A DNA stretch of 64,000 nucleotides from Scatophagus argus. Its lineage: Eukaryota > Chordata > Actinopteri > Scatophagidae. The translations under genes and the position numbers were made by a program. The stretch spans positions 22,867,545 through 22,931,544 of the forward strand of contig NC_058504.1 in assembly GCF_020382885.2 (NCBI RefSeq), given 5' to 3'. The notes beneath the pieces were generated by a model, which made no database searches, was not told the DNA's origin, and saw only the letters and a program-made list of their open reading frames with translations. This document shows, piece after piece, positions 37,217-49,019 of the stretch (position 1 is the stretch's first letter; every line of letters begins with the position of its first letter).

Positions 37217-40200
37217 ACAAAAGACTTGATGAATGGTTTTTGTTTCCTTCTTTGAGCCTCCAGCTGCTTTTATCCGTGTCTCTCTCTGAATCCAGCTGAT
37301 GCCCCACTGCACTCTGGGAAATACTTCCATCCAAACATTGTGCAGGTTTTAAACAAATGTGGGCAAAGTAAAAAAGAATAAAAAAAATAAAAAACAGTTT
37401 TTATCAGCTAATGACTCAATATGGTCCAGAAGAGCTGAAAAGACAATTTCTTCAAAGGACAGAGAGAAAAAAGTCGTCTAAGACACACAACAAAAACACT
37501 TTGAGTCCGACTGACATTTAAGCCTCTCTGTCTGACCTCAGGTCAGCTTTTATGTTTTTTGATGTTTCACTGCTAACTCAGAGCTGCTGAAGAGACTTCA
37601 ACATAAAAACCTTGTGTTCTGATGTCCAAGCTGCTGTTACTGAATAAAACCTGAGTGATGACGTGCTGTTTAGCTGAAGTCACCTGAAGGTAACACCAAG
37701 ATAACATTAACAGAAACTTAAATTGATAATTTTGAACAGCCTCTCATGGAGTTTCACTGGTGTTATTGGCATTTATTAGAATTATAATCCTAAAATTTAT
37801 AAGGTAGAAAACTGTGTCACATTCAGGAACATGTGGTTTTGGGATATAAGTGAGATTCCAGATGTTAGTAGCAATAGCTACACTTATACTTATTTGTGTA
37901 GACAAAATAGAATAAAAAAATGCAAGTTGAATAGATAGTTTGGTGGTGTGGCGTCTGTGGTCACGTCTCAGTCAGAGGTGTTGTTGTCAGACCTTCAGCA
38001 GCTCCTCCTGGCTGTTGAATGCTGGGTGGCTCAGGCGGTATCGTCCATCTCTGTATTTCTGGGTGATGAACTCTCTTCTCTGTTCAGGTGAGGCGTCGCA
38101 GTCCAACTCCTCTGACAGAGACAGATGAGCCGCCCAGAAATCATTGGCCTGGTCGTTCCCCAGCATGATGAACAGCTGACACACACAAACGAACACATGC
38201 ACAAGAGTCACGGCTACAGATCAGGAGTCGAAAGTGCTGAAAAATGTTTGTCAGCTGCTCTGGATCTTGTCTGTCGAGAAGAGTTACGTATGTAACCGCA
38301 GTGCTAATTACAGATGCAATGACAACAGGTAGTTCAGCTGATAGACTGGTTCTGTCACATTCTACTTCTGTCTCACCACTCAGCCATACTTCCAAGTCTC
38401 CCCTGCTGTGTACCCTCCTCTGCTCCACAGACCTGCCTGCCGCTCTCAACCTTTTCACCAGGACTTCCTTTCTTCCTTTCCCCATCCACACACCTGTTCT
38501 CACTTCTCACCAGTCCTGCTTCACGTCTTGCCTCTTTCTTCAGTTTATCTGTTTTCCTAAACCTGTTTCTGCCTGTCTGAATTGACTGTTCGATGTTTTT
38601 GCCTGATTTTAGATTTCGAATTCTTGCCTGCTCCTTCTGAGACGCGTATTCCAGTTCGGATTGCCTCCTCTGGCTTTGACCCTAACCTGCTCACCATCCT
38701 GTAAGGCTGTGTACTGTGCAACTTTGGTGTGCTTAAATCATTTATCTGGCTCTGCCTCAGTCATCTGCATTTAAGTCCTTCCTCTCCTATTCACGTTGCC
38801 CTGCACATCAGTCATGACTGGTTCTGCTCTCACCTGGACGATCTCGTTGCTCCACACGCTGGTGTCCAGCTTCAGACTCTGAACCTTGGAGACCATCGTC
38901 CCCAGACTTCTGTGCTGCCCTGCGTGCAGGAACACACACGCAAAGGTAAATGCATGCCCACGCGCACACACACATACACGCTCAACCTTAAAGCAATTTT
39001 TCACCCTAATAATTAATGATTTACATTGGGGGGGTTTGCATTTTGTTCCCATAAGCAAGGCATATCCTCACAATGTGGCTGGGTAAAGAGATTTTTGTCT
39101 ACTGAATACACATCTGCAAGCACGTTCACACGTACACACAGACACAGTCACAGTTTCACCTGTCGTGATTCATGCTTCCATGGGTATTCACAGGTACTTA
39201 AGCATATGCACACACAGTGAAAAGTTGAGCAAGTGCCTGAACAGCATTAACACTCTGTGTTTACCTGACCTGAGCATGTGTTTATATTACAAACAGGGTG
39301 ACACTTTTACTTCTAAGATCAGACATTTTTTAAAAAATTAAAATATCCACCTGATGTATATCTGCTTTTGTTCTGGGTTTGTTTCTGCTGCTCTGAGCGT
39401 TATAGTTCAGATGAAGAGAAACCTTAATGTTTCAACATACATTTTCTTCCAACAGTTTTCTGTTTATCACTTTCCTGTTTCAATATGACGCTGATGACAG
39501 TAATGGCTTTCCCATTTTGATGAGGAAGAACTTGCACCTGCACAGAGCTGAATCCCATCCAACACCTCTAGGATAAACTGGAGCACTGAGCGTGGGCCAA
39601 ACCTGATCAGCCAGCACATTTAGTTTTATCATAAGCCTCTATGCAGACCGGTTCTACATAAAAAGACCGTCTGTTAAACATTCATTTGGCCTTTATTTCT
39701 CTCAATCCTGCTGTAAGAAATAAAGATGCACGTCATTCTTCTGTGCACTGACTATCAGCGGGGTGGTTCTCCCTACGGGCCGAAATTGAACTGAACAGAA
39801 TTGATAGGATAGTGATTTTCAACAGCACATAAAACTTACATGAATGATACAGCAGTTCATTATAATTTCACTATTCTAATTTCAGTCTTGTGAAATGTTA
39901 AAATCATATTGAGGTGGTATCAAAAGTGAAACTAAACAGTTGAGATTTTGTTTTACTTGTCTTTTTAGTAATGTCGTTCTCATGTTGTTAATTGCTTTCC
40001 TGCCTGTACAACATCCATTGCACGTCTGCCCGTCCTGGGTGAGGGATCCCTCCTCTGTTGCTCACCCTGAGGTTTCTTCCATTTTTTTTGTTAAAGGTTT
40101 TTCTGGGAGTTTTTCCTTAGTCGATGTGAGGGTCGAAGGGCAGAGGATGTTGCTGATGTTATGTTAAGCCCTTTGAGACAAACTGCTTGTAAAAATGGGC

Positions 40201-43200
40201 TATACAAATAAAGTTGACTTGTCTTGTCAGGATGAAGCACAGTACTCCAATCGTGTATCTACATATTTTTTAGATATAAATTGTTGATACTAAATGGTTG
40301 GTAGAGTGTTAGGGCTATATAGACAGATCAACAGAGCTCTGTATTGAGTTAGCAGATTGTCTCATCTAAACTATTCTAAACCTCATCTAAATCTCAGTTG
40401 CCTCAGGTACTTGAGCTATACACACCTGCACAGTTCTTGCAGATGACCACACACAGGTTGATAGAGGCCCAGTCGGGGTTCAGGGCCTTGCAGTCAGCAC
40501 ACATCCTGTTGGATCGGTTGGACCAGATCTTCTCAGCCACCTCGTAATCTGAAAGGGTCTCTGCGATCGATTCTTGCAGTGCCTCCATCCAGTCCCTTTT
40601 CTCCCGGTCCGACTCCGCTGTGAAGCTGAGGAGGCGAAGGAGAGGTCGGCTCATTTCACTTTTCAGTGTTTACATTCAGAGAGAAAAGGAATTCTTTGAG
40701 ATTTCAGCACCACAACACAGCAGACTGAAGTGATTTTGCTTCCTTGGTAGTAGAAACCAACAATTTGAACTCAGCAGCAGCAGAGCTGCAAGGAATTAAC
40801 TGTTAACTAAGTAGCTTTTTCTCAACCAATGACCTGGTTTTCGGGGCCAGTAGCACAGCCTTGAAGTGGCTGGCTGTGAGGGTCAACATTTTGCTCCTAA
40901 TGCTGGATCTGCACATGAAGCCTCTCGGTTGTTAGCTGGAGACACTTCTACACAAGACAGATTCTTTATAGGAGGGTTTTAAAGGAGCTCTGTTGCAGGA
41001 AAGGTGTAAAAATACATTTGAGAAATTTTTCTGAAGCTCATCTGATTAATGCAGTTAAGAATATGGCCCAGAATTTGTTTGTGTTCTGTTTACTGTACAG
41101 TCATATTAGTACCAGTGAGTCAGTGACAATGCAGTGATACCTGAAGGTTTTGTATGGAGTGATGAGGTCGAAGCTCTTGTGCTTCCCGTCTCTGATGGTC
41201 GCTCCGCGAGCTTCGATCAGCGTGATCCCGATTCCATTACGAAAACACTGCAGACACACAAGTTAGAGAAACACATGAAAATAGTTCAACAAACTGCTTA
41301 TTCTGTTGTGTTGCTGTTTGTGTTGCCAGTTCGATTCCCCCACTTAACCCCCCAATATGCTCCCCGGGCGCTTGATGCTGCCCACTGCTCCTGTGTGTGT
41401 TTCACTGCATGTAATTTGCCGGGTGTTGCATGTGTGTGTTCAACTAAGGATGGGTCAAATGCAGAAGACAAATTCAGTGTGTGTATGTAAAAATATATAT
41501 ACTGTCAATAAAGTGATTCTTCTTCTTCTTCTTAGTCCATTGTTCTCACCTGTTCACTCTTGTAGAGCCAGATCTGCTCTGTGTTGATGGCAGCGTACAC
41601 TTTAGATTTTGTCCCTTTAAGTTCGAGGACTCCGTGTTTTTGACAGTGTGATCCGGGACCAAAACGCCGGTGGCCGAACACCAGCTGATCTCTAACATGT
41701 TCCTGCAGCGTCCCGACCCACCGCCGCCTCAGCACTGAGACACAGTAAACACATAGCAGCCACAGAACAACATCATCATCATCATTTCATGAATCTGCCT
41801 CTTTGCTTAGCTACTTCCCTTCCTGCCAATATTACTGTTTTTTTCTTCTGACATTAGAGTTAGAATGATACTTCGGGAAAACTGTGTGTTCTCTGTCTAT
41901 GTTCACATAAGATCGTCTCAGCTCAGATTAAGACTGACTCCTGCTCTTTGTCTCCTCTACTCCACTCTCCCTTCTACTCCCAACTTCCTGTTCCACCCTG
42001 TAGAAATAAAACTGTCCTCCATTATTTGCAGACACAGCAGGCCTGTAACAACCTGGTTCAGAGCTGTCTGAGTGCGGCAGGTTAGTGGGTCAGACTTTTG
42101 TCTGTCCCAGCTGGAGCTGAGGCACATGAGCCATTTTAGTCTTTTTGTTTCTTCTCGTCTCTGTTGGAGAAAAGTGCCTTTGCTCCAGTACTACTGAATA
42201 AGCTGCTATGCACAGAGATGAGCAAAGCTATGTGTAGCTGGTACTGTTCCACCAGAGAGGGGACATTCCATAATGCTGGGACCACTCTGTGATGCCAGGA
42301 GTCAGCATGACTTTGCCTGCCACCCAGCTTGCACACAACCCCAGTCAAACACATTTTCAGTGGGTACTGGCTTCTGCCAAGATCGTCTCTTGTCTCAATC
42401 ATGTTTGTGGTATTCATGGACAAGATCTCACATTGGAGAGTGTCCATTTTGGAATCTCAGAATTGCGTCCTTGCTTTTTGCAGATGATATGGTTCTGTTC
42501 GCTTCATCAGAGTGTGACCTTCAACTGAGATGGTTTACAGCCGAGTGTGAAGCAGTTCAGTCAAAGTCAGATGCTCTAAATTTCCCACCAAAGTTTTGGG
42601 GGTGGGTTGCTGCCTTAAGTGGAAGTGAAAGAGTTTGTGAAAGTATCTTGGGGGTCTTGTTCATGAGTAAAATGCAGTGTGAAGTGGACAGGAAGATTGG
42701 TGTGGAGTCAGCAGTAATTCACACATTGTACCAGACCGTTGTTGTGGATACGAGCAGCTGAAATGATTTTCCTTCACAGGGTGGCTGGGATCAGTCGTAG
42801 GGTGAGGAGCTGAGACTGGTGATTTGGTAAGGATTCCTTCTGACACCCACTTTTGGAGGTTTTCCAGGCATGTCCACCTGGGGTCAGACCCAGATCTAAC
42901 TGGGTTAGTCCTCAAATCCTCCAATGAGGCATTAGGAAAATCCTGTAATGCCCCAGGAGGAGCTGGAAAACTTTGCTGGGGAGATAAATGTTTGAACGGA
43001 AGGATCTACAGAAATTGATGATCTTTTTACTAAATTTGACAATATCAAATTTTGGCATCATAATAAATGCCAAATATAAAATATAATGTGGCACTATATT
43101 CAATTAAAATGGCATCAGGAGACCTTCTTGGGAAGCAAATAGAGACCCAGGTTGGCCCTGTGGGATTTGTGTGTGTGTGTGTATGTGTGTGTGTGCGTGT

Positions 43201-46200
43201 GGATGCTTATTCCAGTAGTTTTGAGGACAAAACTCTGTTTTCACAGTCACATTGTGGGGATCCATCTTACTTGTGGGGACAAAATGCAAATCCCACAACA
43301 TAAACCATTAAAAGGTGAAGACTTGCTTTAAGTTTAGGTTAAGGTTAGGGTTGGGTTAAGGTAAGAGTTAGGATGAGGCAAGTAATGTTTATCGTTATGG
43401 TCAGGTGGTGGTTAAACCTTCAGGAAATTGTAATGTCGCCAAAAGGGATGGAAACACGACTCTGTGTATGTGTGTTTTCTTCTCTTTTTTTACCTTCATT
43501 TTCAGCCCTGAAAACAAAGATCCTCTGATTCGTCACAATTTCAAATTTATTGTCTTTGGCTGGGCGGGCCATCTGGATGGCAGCCAATGGGATCACTCCT
43601 TTAGGGTAGGCGTCCTGAAACAGACCAGGTAAGAGAAAATGTGTCAAATGAATAAATCCACTTAAAACACACAGAATCCAGAAGTGTTTCATCTAGGCTG
43701 AGAAGGACTTTAAAACACACCATCTGTATGTGACGTTTGTCAGAAGAAGAGTGATTCTATTTTTCTTTAAAATTTCTATAAATGTTCAGCACAGCCATCA
43801 TAAACAAGTGACTTCACTGACCAAGGAGATAATCAGGACACCAACAATGAAATAAACCATCAATGAATGTTCTTTGTACCTTCTCACTGCCAAAGTACAT
43901 CAGATTCTTGCCATCAAACTTCACATAGCGCTTCTGGAAAACATAGTTCCTAAAAAATAAAAGATCAAAAGGCATGATCACTTCAATAACAACACACATG
44001 AATCATACTGAAAGTATCTGTCTGAATTGATTTTGACTTACTCATATTGATGAAACATCAAAATTCTCAGGGAAAAACCAAGAAGAACTTTATTGTTTTT
44101 CAGAAAAGTAACGAGATGAAAGGAAGGAAGGAAAAAAAGACAAACACACACCGAGAGGTGAGTGAAGAAGAGGAGGAGGAGGAAGAGGAGTAGAGTAAGG
44201 TGACGAGGCAGAGGCAGCTCCTCAGCAGGGAGGAGACACATGGAGGAGCAGAGAGAAGGAGACGCAGCACAACAGCCAGTGCTGACCTCTGACCCCTGAC
44301 AAACATATCACACACCGACAAATATAAAGACGCTCTGTACATGAAAGATCACATATTAGAAAATCAGACATGAGGACATGTGTTGCAAGCACCCATGAAA
44401 ACACTGCAAGGTCCCTAAGACCTCCTTAAAAACTGCTGGAAACTCCTTATGAATCTCTGGAACATTTTTAATACCTCTGGGACCTCATTAAGCCCCTGAT
44501 GAACTGGCCCTAGGGCCACTGGAAACTCCTCAAGGGCCTGTACTACTTCCTCAAAAACCTCTACAACTAGCTCAAGGATCCCTGGAACCTCTTAAATAAC
44601 CACTAAATAAACACCTACCATGTGGAATTCTCTGGTCTCACAAGCTAAAATCAAACATACCCCTGTGGAGACAGCTTGTCCAGCCAGCCACTGATGATGG
44701 GTGGGGCTCTCTCGGTCAGAGAGGTGTAGCTGGCATAGGGGGAGATGGTCAGTTCCTCATCGGCCTCTAAAGGATAGGTGTGGGGGAGCAGGGAGAGGCA
44801 GCGGATGGGAGGTGGAGGTTCTCCAACAGTGCTGTAACCCTGAGAGTCTCCAGAGTGAAGAGCCTGAGACAAACGTTTAGCCCAGGAAATCTTCTGATTC
44901 CTGAAAGTGCAAATACAACTTTATTTAGTTTAGAGTTTAGGAGAGATTAATATGCTTCATAACCTCTGGAAAACAAAATGTACACTCATTATTGTGAAAT
45001 CTGTCAACATTCCAGATCTTTTAATTTGTCATCGGGCAGAAGAAAACTCACCTTTACAGTTCTACTATTTATACATTTTAGTTCATTGCACATTGAAGTT
45101 TATTCATAACCTTAGCAACAGCAGTGGAAAAATAATCTCTCCACAAGATCCATTTACTCGCTGCAGTAAATAATAACTTTCTGCACTCAACACAAGCGTA
45201 GAAGAGTTAGGACTGCCAAATATTAAACAAAGACTTTAGTTTGGATCCACAAAGAAAAGTGGGCCAAGTACAGAACCCTGAACCCCAGAGTGCAGTCAGT
45301 TTACAGATGATAGTTGAAGTGACCTGTGGGACCTGGATGACTGAGAACCCACATCGATGTATTTACAGATGATACTGACCTGGATGACTGAGAACCCACA
45401 TCGATGTATTTACAGATGATACTGTTTTATATATCTCTCTTAAATACTGTGTATCATACTGCCTTCAGTTGTTTGTAACCTCAGCCAATTCAACATAAGT
45501 TTGTGCTGAATGCCAATAAAATTAATGCAATTTTGTAATGCTCTGAGGAACTGTACTCACATTATGAATATGAGTAAGAGTTTTGTATTTCTGTTGCAAT
45601 ACCAATACTCAATTCAGGCTAACCCTTTATGTGTTTTATGTCATTTTTATTTGTGTGAATTTGTTATTTTCTCTGATGTTGATTGTATCCTCTCTGTTTG
45701 AAATTACAGTTTTGAGTAATATCAAGTTAAGTTAAACTTACTAAAAAATAAACTTCAGAAAGCTCATGATGTCTTACCCATGATCCTCTGCATGTTTCTC
45801 CTCCACCCTCCTCATCTCTCTGTCTTCCAGTCTGCTCCTTTCACTCTGCAAGATGCAAGATATAACATTAAATGAACACATTTACAAGTTTCTCCTTTTC
45901 TCTCTATCTGGAGTTTACAAGCCAGTGTCTGGTTAAAAATATATATGTGATGAGGGAAAGCAGAATAAAAGGAAGATGCAAGAAGAAAAGAAGAAGCTAA
46001 CTATCTTTGCACAGTCCACTAGTTTTGCCTTTGTGTTGCTGTCTCACCTCAAGTATGACTGGATTTCTTCTGGGTTGGAAAACAGTTTCACAGTACGGGC
46101 TGATCTCCTCAGAGTCATCTGTTGAAGCTGTTGAACAGGAAACACTCAGTAAACTGGATTGTGTAGCATGAACGTTAACCCTAAACTCAGCCAGTGTGAT

Positions 46201-48941
46201 CCTGGTCTGCCTATTCAACACCTTAATTTTCAGTGTTCAAACATCAGGGATGTAAATTCTGAGATGTTCAAATCAATAAAGAGGCAAAACAACATAAACA
46301 TGATCCAGGTTTAAACGGCTGGAAATTCTTGGCACATTGCGTTTTCATAAGTAGTAAGTTGGGTACTCACCTCTGGCTGATCCTGAAGAGTTGTTACTTA
46401 AAGTGCTACCACTGAAAACGCACATAGAGAAAAAATTAAATAGGCTATCAATGACTGATTTAAAGAAGCACTCCAGTGATTCAGTGCGTAACTAAGCAGC
46501 TGGACTTCTGAGACAGCATGTAAAAACAGGAGGGTCCCAAGAATCTGTGCAGTAGAGATGGACATATCTTGACTTTTACTCCTTAACATGAGTCAAACTC
46601 AAAAACCACTGGATCTGCTGGATTATAGTATAGTCCATCTGACCTGAGAACATCTTAGGACTCCCAAAGCCAGCACTGTACTGTACTGTACTGTACTGTA
46701 CTGTACTGTACTGTACAGTAAGTTACAAAAGTAATGCAATGCAGTGCTTCAAATTTCAACACCAGAATGACGTGGGAAAGTGGGTTTTGAGATGCTGTTT
46801 GAGGAACCAAAAAAAAAAACTTAACGTGGAACATGCAGACACTATTGCAGGCATGTCAAACTGGTCCACAGGAGGGCCGGTGTGGCTGCAGGTTTTCTTT
46901 CCAACCAAGTAGCAGCACACCAGACTTGACTCATTTAATCAACTGATCTCCGTCTTCAGACAGTTGATTGGTCAAACGGTGTGCTCTTGGTTGGTTGGCA
47001 CAAAAACCTGCAGCCACACCGGCCCTCCTGTGGACCAGTTTGACATGCCTGCACTATTGGTTTCAGAAAATGGATGGATGGACATATCTATATTACACAA
47101 CATTGGTCATTGCTACTTGATTGATATCAGTAACAACAGCAGACAAGACCATTAATTACAAGTTTGCCAGTGTACAAAAAGATGTCAAGGCCAAAAACAG
47201 TACACACTTCACCCTACAAAGATTCAGCATTTATAGATGTATGGATGCATGGATGTATAGATAGATAGATAGATACATACACACATAGACAGATAGGTCA
47301 GTTGCTAGGTAGGTGCTGTAGGTACTGCAAATACGTGTATGATGTCCATCAGAGAGACCTACCTATTCCTCTCATGGTTCTTGTCAGGTGTTTGTCTTGG
47401 TGGAGTTGGAGGAGCTGATTGCTGGCTGCAGAAGCTCTTTGCTCCACTGGGGGCAGTAGAACCAGGTAAAGTACCCCAGTAGATCTCATTAGAGACCATC
47501 TCCATCCCACCACCTCTAGGTGAACCAGAGGGTGAGGATTCAGAAAGCCTGCTTTTGTCAAGACTAGCAGGACAGGAAGTCAGAGGAAGTGTCTGGTTTT
47601 GCTCTGTCCGCACAGGTGACGAACAAGAAGAGGAGGACTGGGACTCCTGCAACACAGTGGGAGGGACCCCGCGGTACAGTCTGGGGGGCACAGGAGGTAA
47701 CAATCCCCCAGCATCTGTCAGAGACAAGCTACAACTCGGCCTCCTCCTCTCTGTCTGGCTTGGTCTTCGGCTGGGTGTAGTCAACTTGTCCTCGACATCA
47801 GAGGTCAACCTGTCATCATTTGTGGGCGGGTCCCCAGAAGTCAAACCCTCTGACACAGTAAAACAGATGGACTCCTGGGAAAGCCTCCTGGGTGGTGGCG
47901 GTGTAGGGTCTGGTGTTGGACAGAAGTGAATAGGCGCTGTCCTGCGGCGATTGAAGACAGTTCTGGGTTTGGGAACTGGCTTTACCACAGGTTTGCTGCT
48001 GTCAGAGTTGGTCAGCATGGCAGTGAGGTTTGGAGCTGAGCTGTTCCTTAGCGCCTCAAAGTAAACAGGTTCAGTTGATGATGCAGAGCTGTGACCTTGC
48101 TCTGATGAAGAAACGGACTGACAGCGGGTACGTAGGAGATCAGCTTTTTGATTGACTCTTTGACCCTCTGTCCTCTGAATGTGACTGACCAATCGCAGGA
48201 TTCTCTTCCTGTGTCCTGTGGCAGTTATACCCAGGCTGACCAAGGCGTCATTATCCAGGTGTGTGAAGTCTCTGGCCAACAGGAGGCCGCCTCGACGAAA
48301 AGTGTCCACATACCTAAAGTGAAAAAAAATTAACTAAACTGTTTAGCAGGTCATAAGTATGTTTATCTCTATGATGATGTTACCACCTTCTATAGTAGTA
48401 TAAACTACTTCAACCCAATACTTTAAATAATTACGGATGTTGTTTTCTATGATGAGTGTATTTGCAAAGTTTAATTTTTCGGCTGACAAGACACTTTAAC
48501 TTTGTGTGTTAATTGGTGCCCTGAGGGACTCTGAACCTTGTAATCCAGATAAATGATCAGAAATTAACAAAAAATAGTAGGTCTGTCAGACCTCAGACAG
48601 AATAATCATCAACGCAAGCAAGAAGCCACTCCCAAAAAAGGATGACTGCAACAAACCTTGAAAAAAAAAAAAAAAACAGGTTTGAAGTGTGTAATATATA
48701 GTGTGTGGAGTGAGAGTAGGTGGAACATCACCATGGTCCAGCTTTGTTCCATGTTTGTATGAGCTTTACAACATTCAATCTACCGGTACTTTATTTACTG
48801 ATCAGATCAAACAAAAGTTTTGAGAAGACTGACTGACATTCAGCCCAAGAATAAGAGAATAAGATTAATAAGATTAATATTGACATCAGTATCATCCAAA
48901 ACCCTATTCAAAGTTTACATCTACTCCTCAGCTCAACAAGG

Positions 48942-49019
<78 letters not shown>

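Noticed and set aside
38280..38700. Possible transposon 3' part (CT-rich, with CCTGCCTG and CCTGTTTCTGCCTGTC blocks)
   Set aside because: It vaguely resembles fish retroelement ends, but no motif or boundary is clear enough to annotate.
42060..42120. Possible extra arap3 exon for the end of PH1 (minus-strand TCRTQTALNQ followed by a GTTGTT donor)
   Set aside because: Exon 8 joins directly to exon 9 in phase (AENE-V-LRRRW), and WVGTLQEHVRDQ already supplies the PH1 C-terminal helix. The candidate does not fit the phase.
47555..47929. 124-codon plus-strand frame
   Set aside because: It is a shadow of the large arap3 exon 2 on the other strand.
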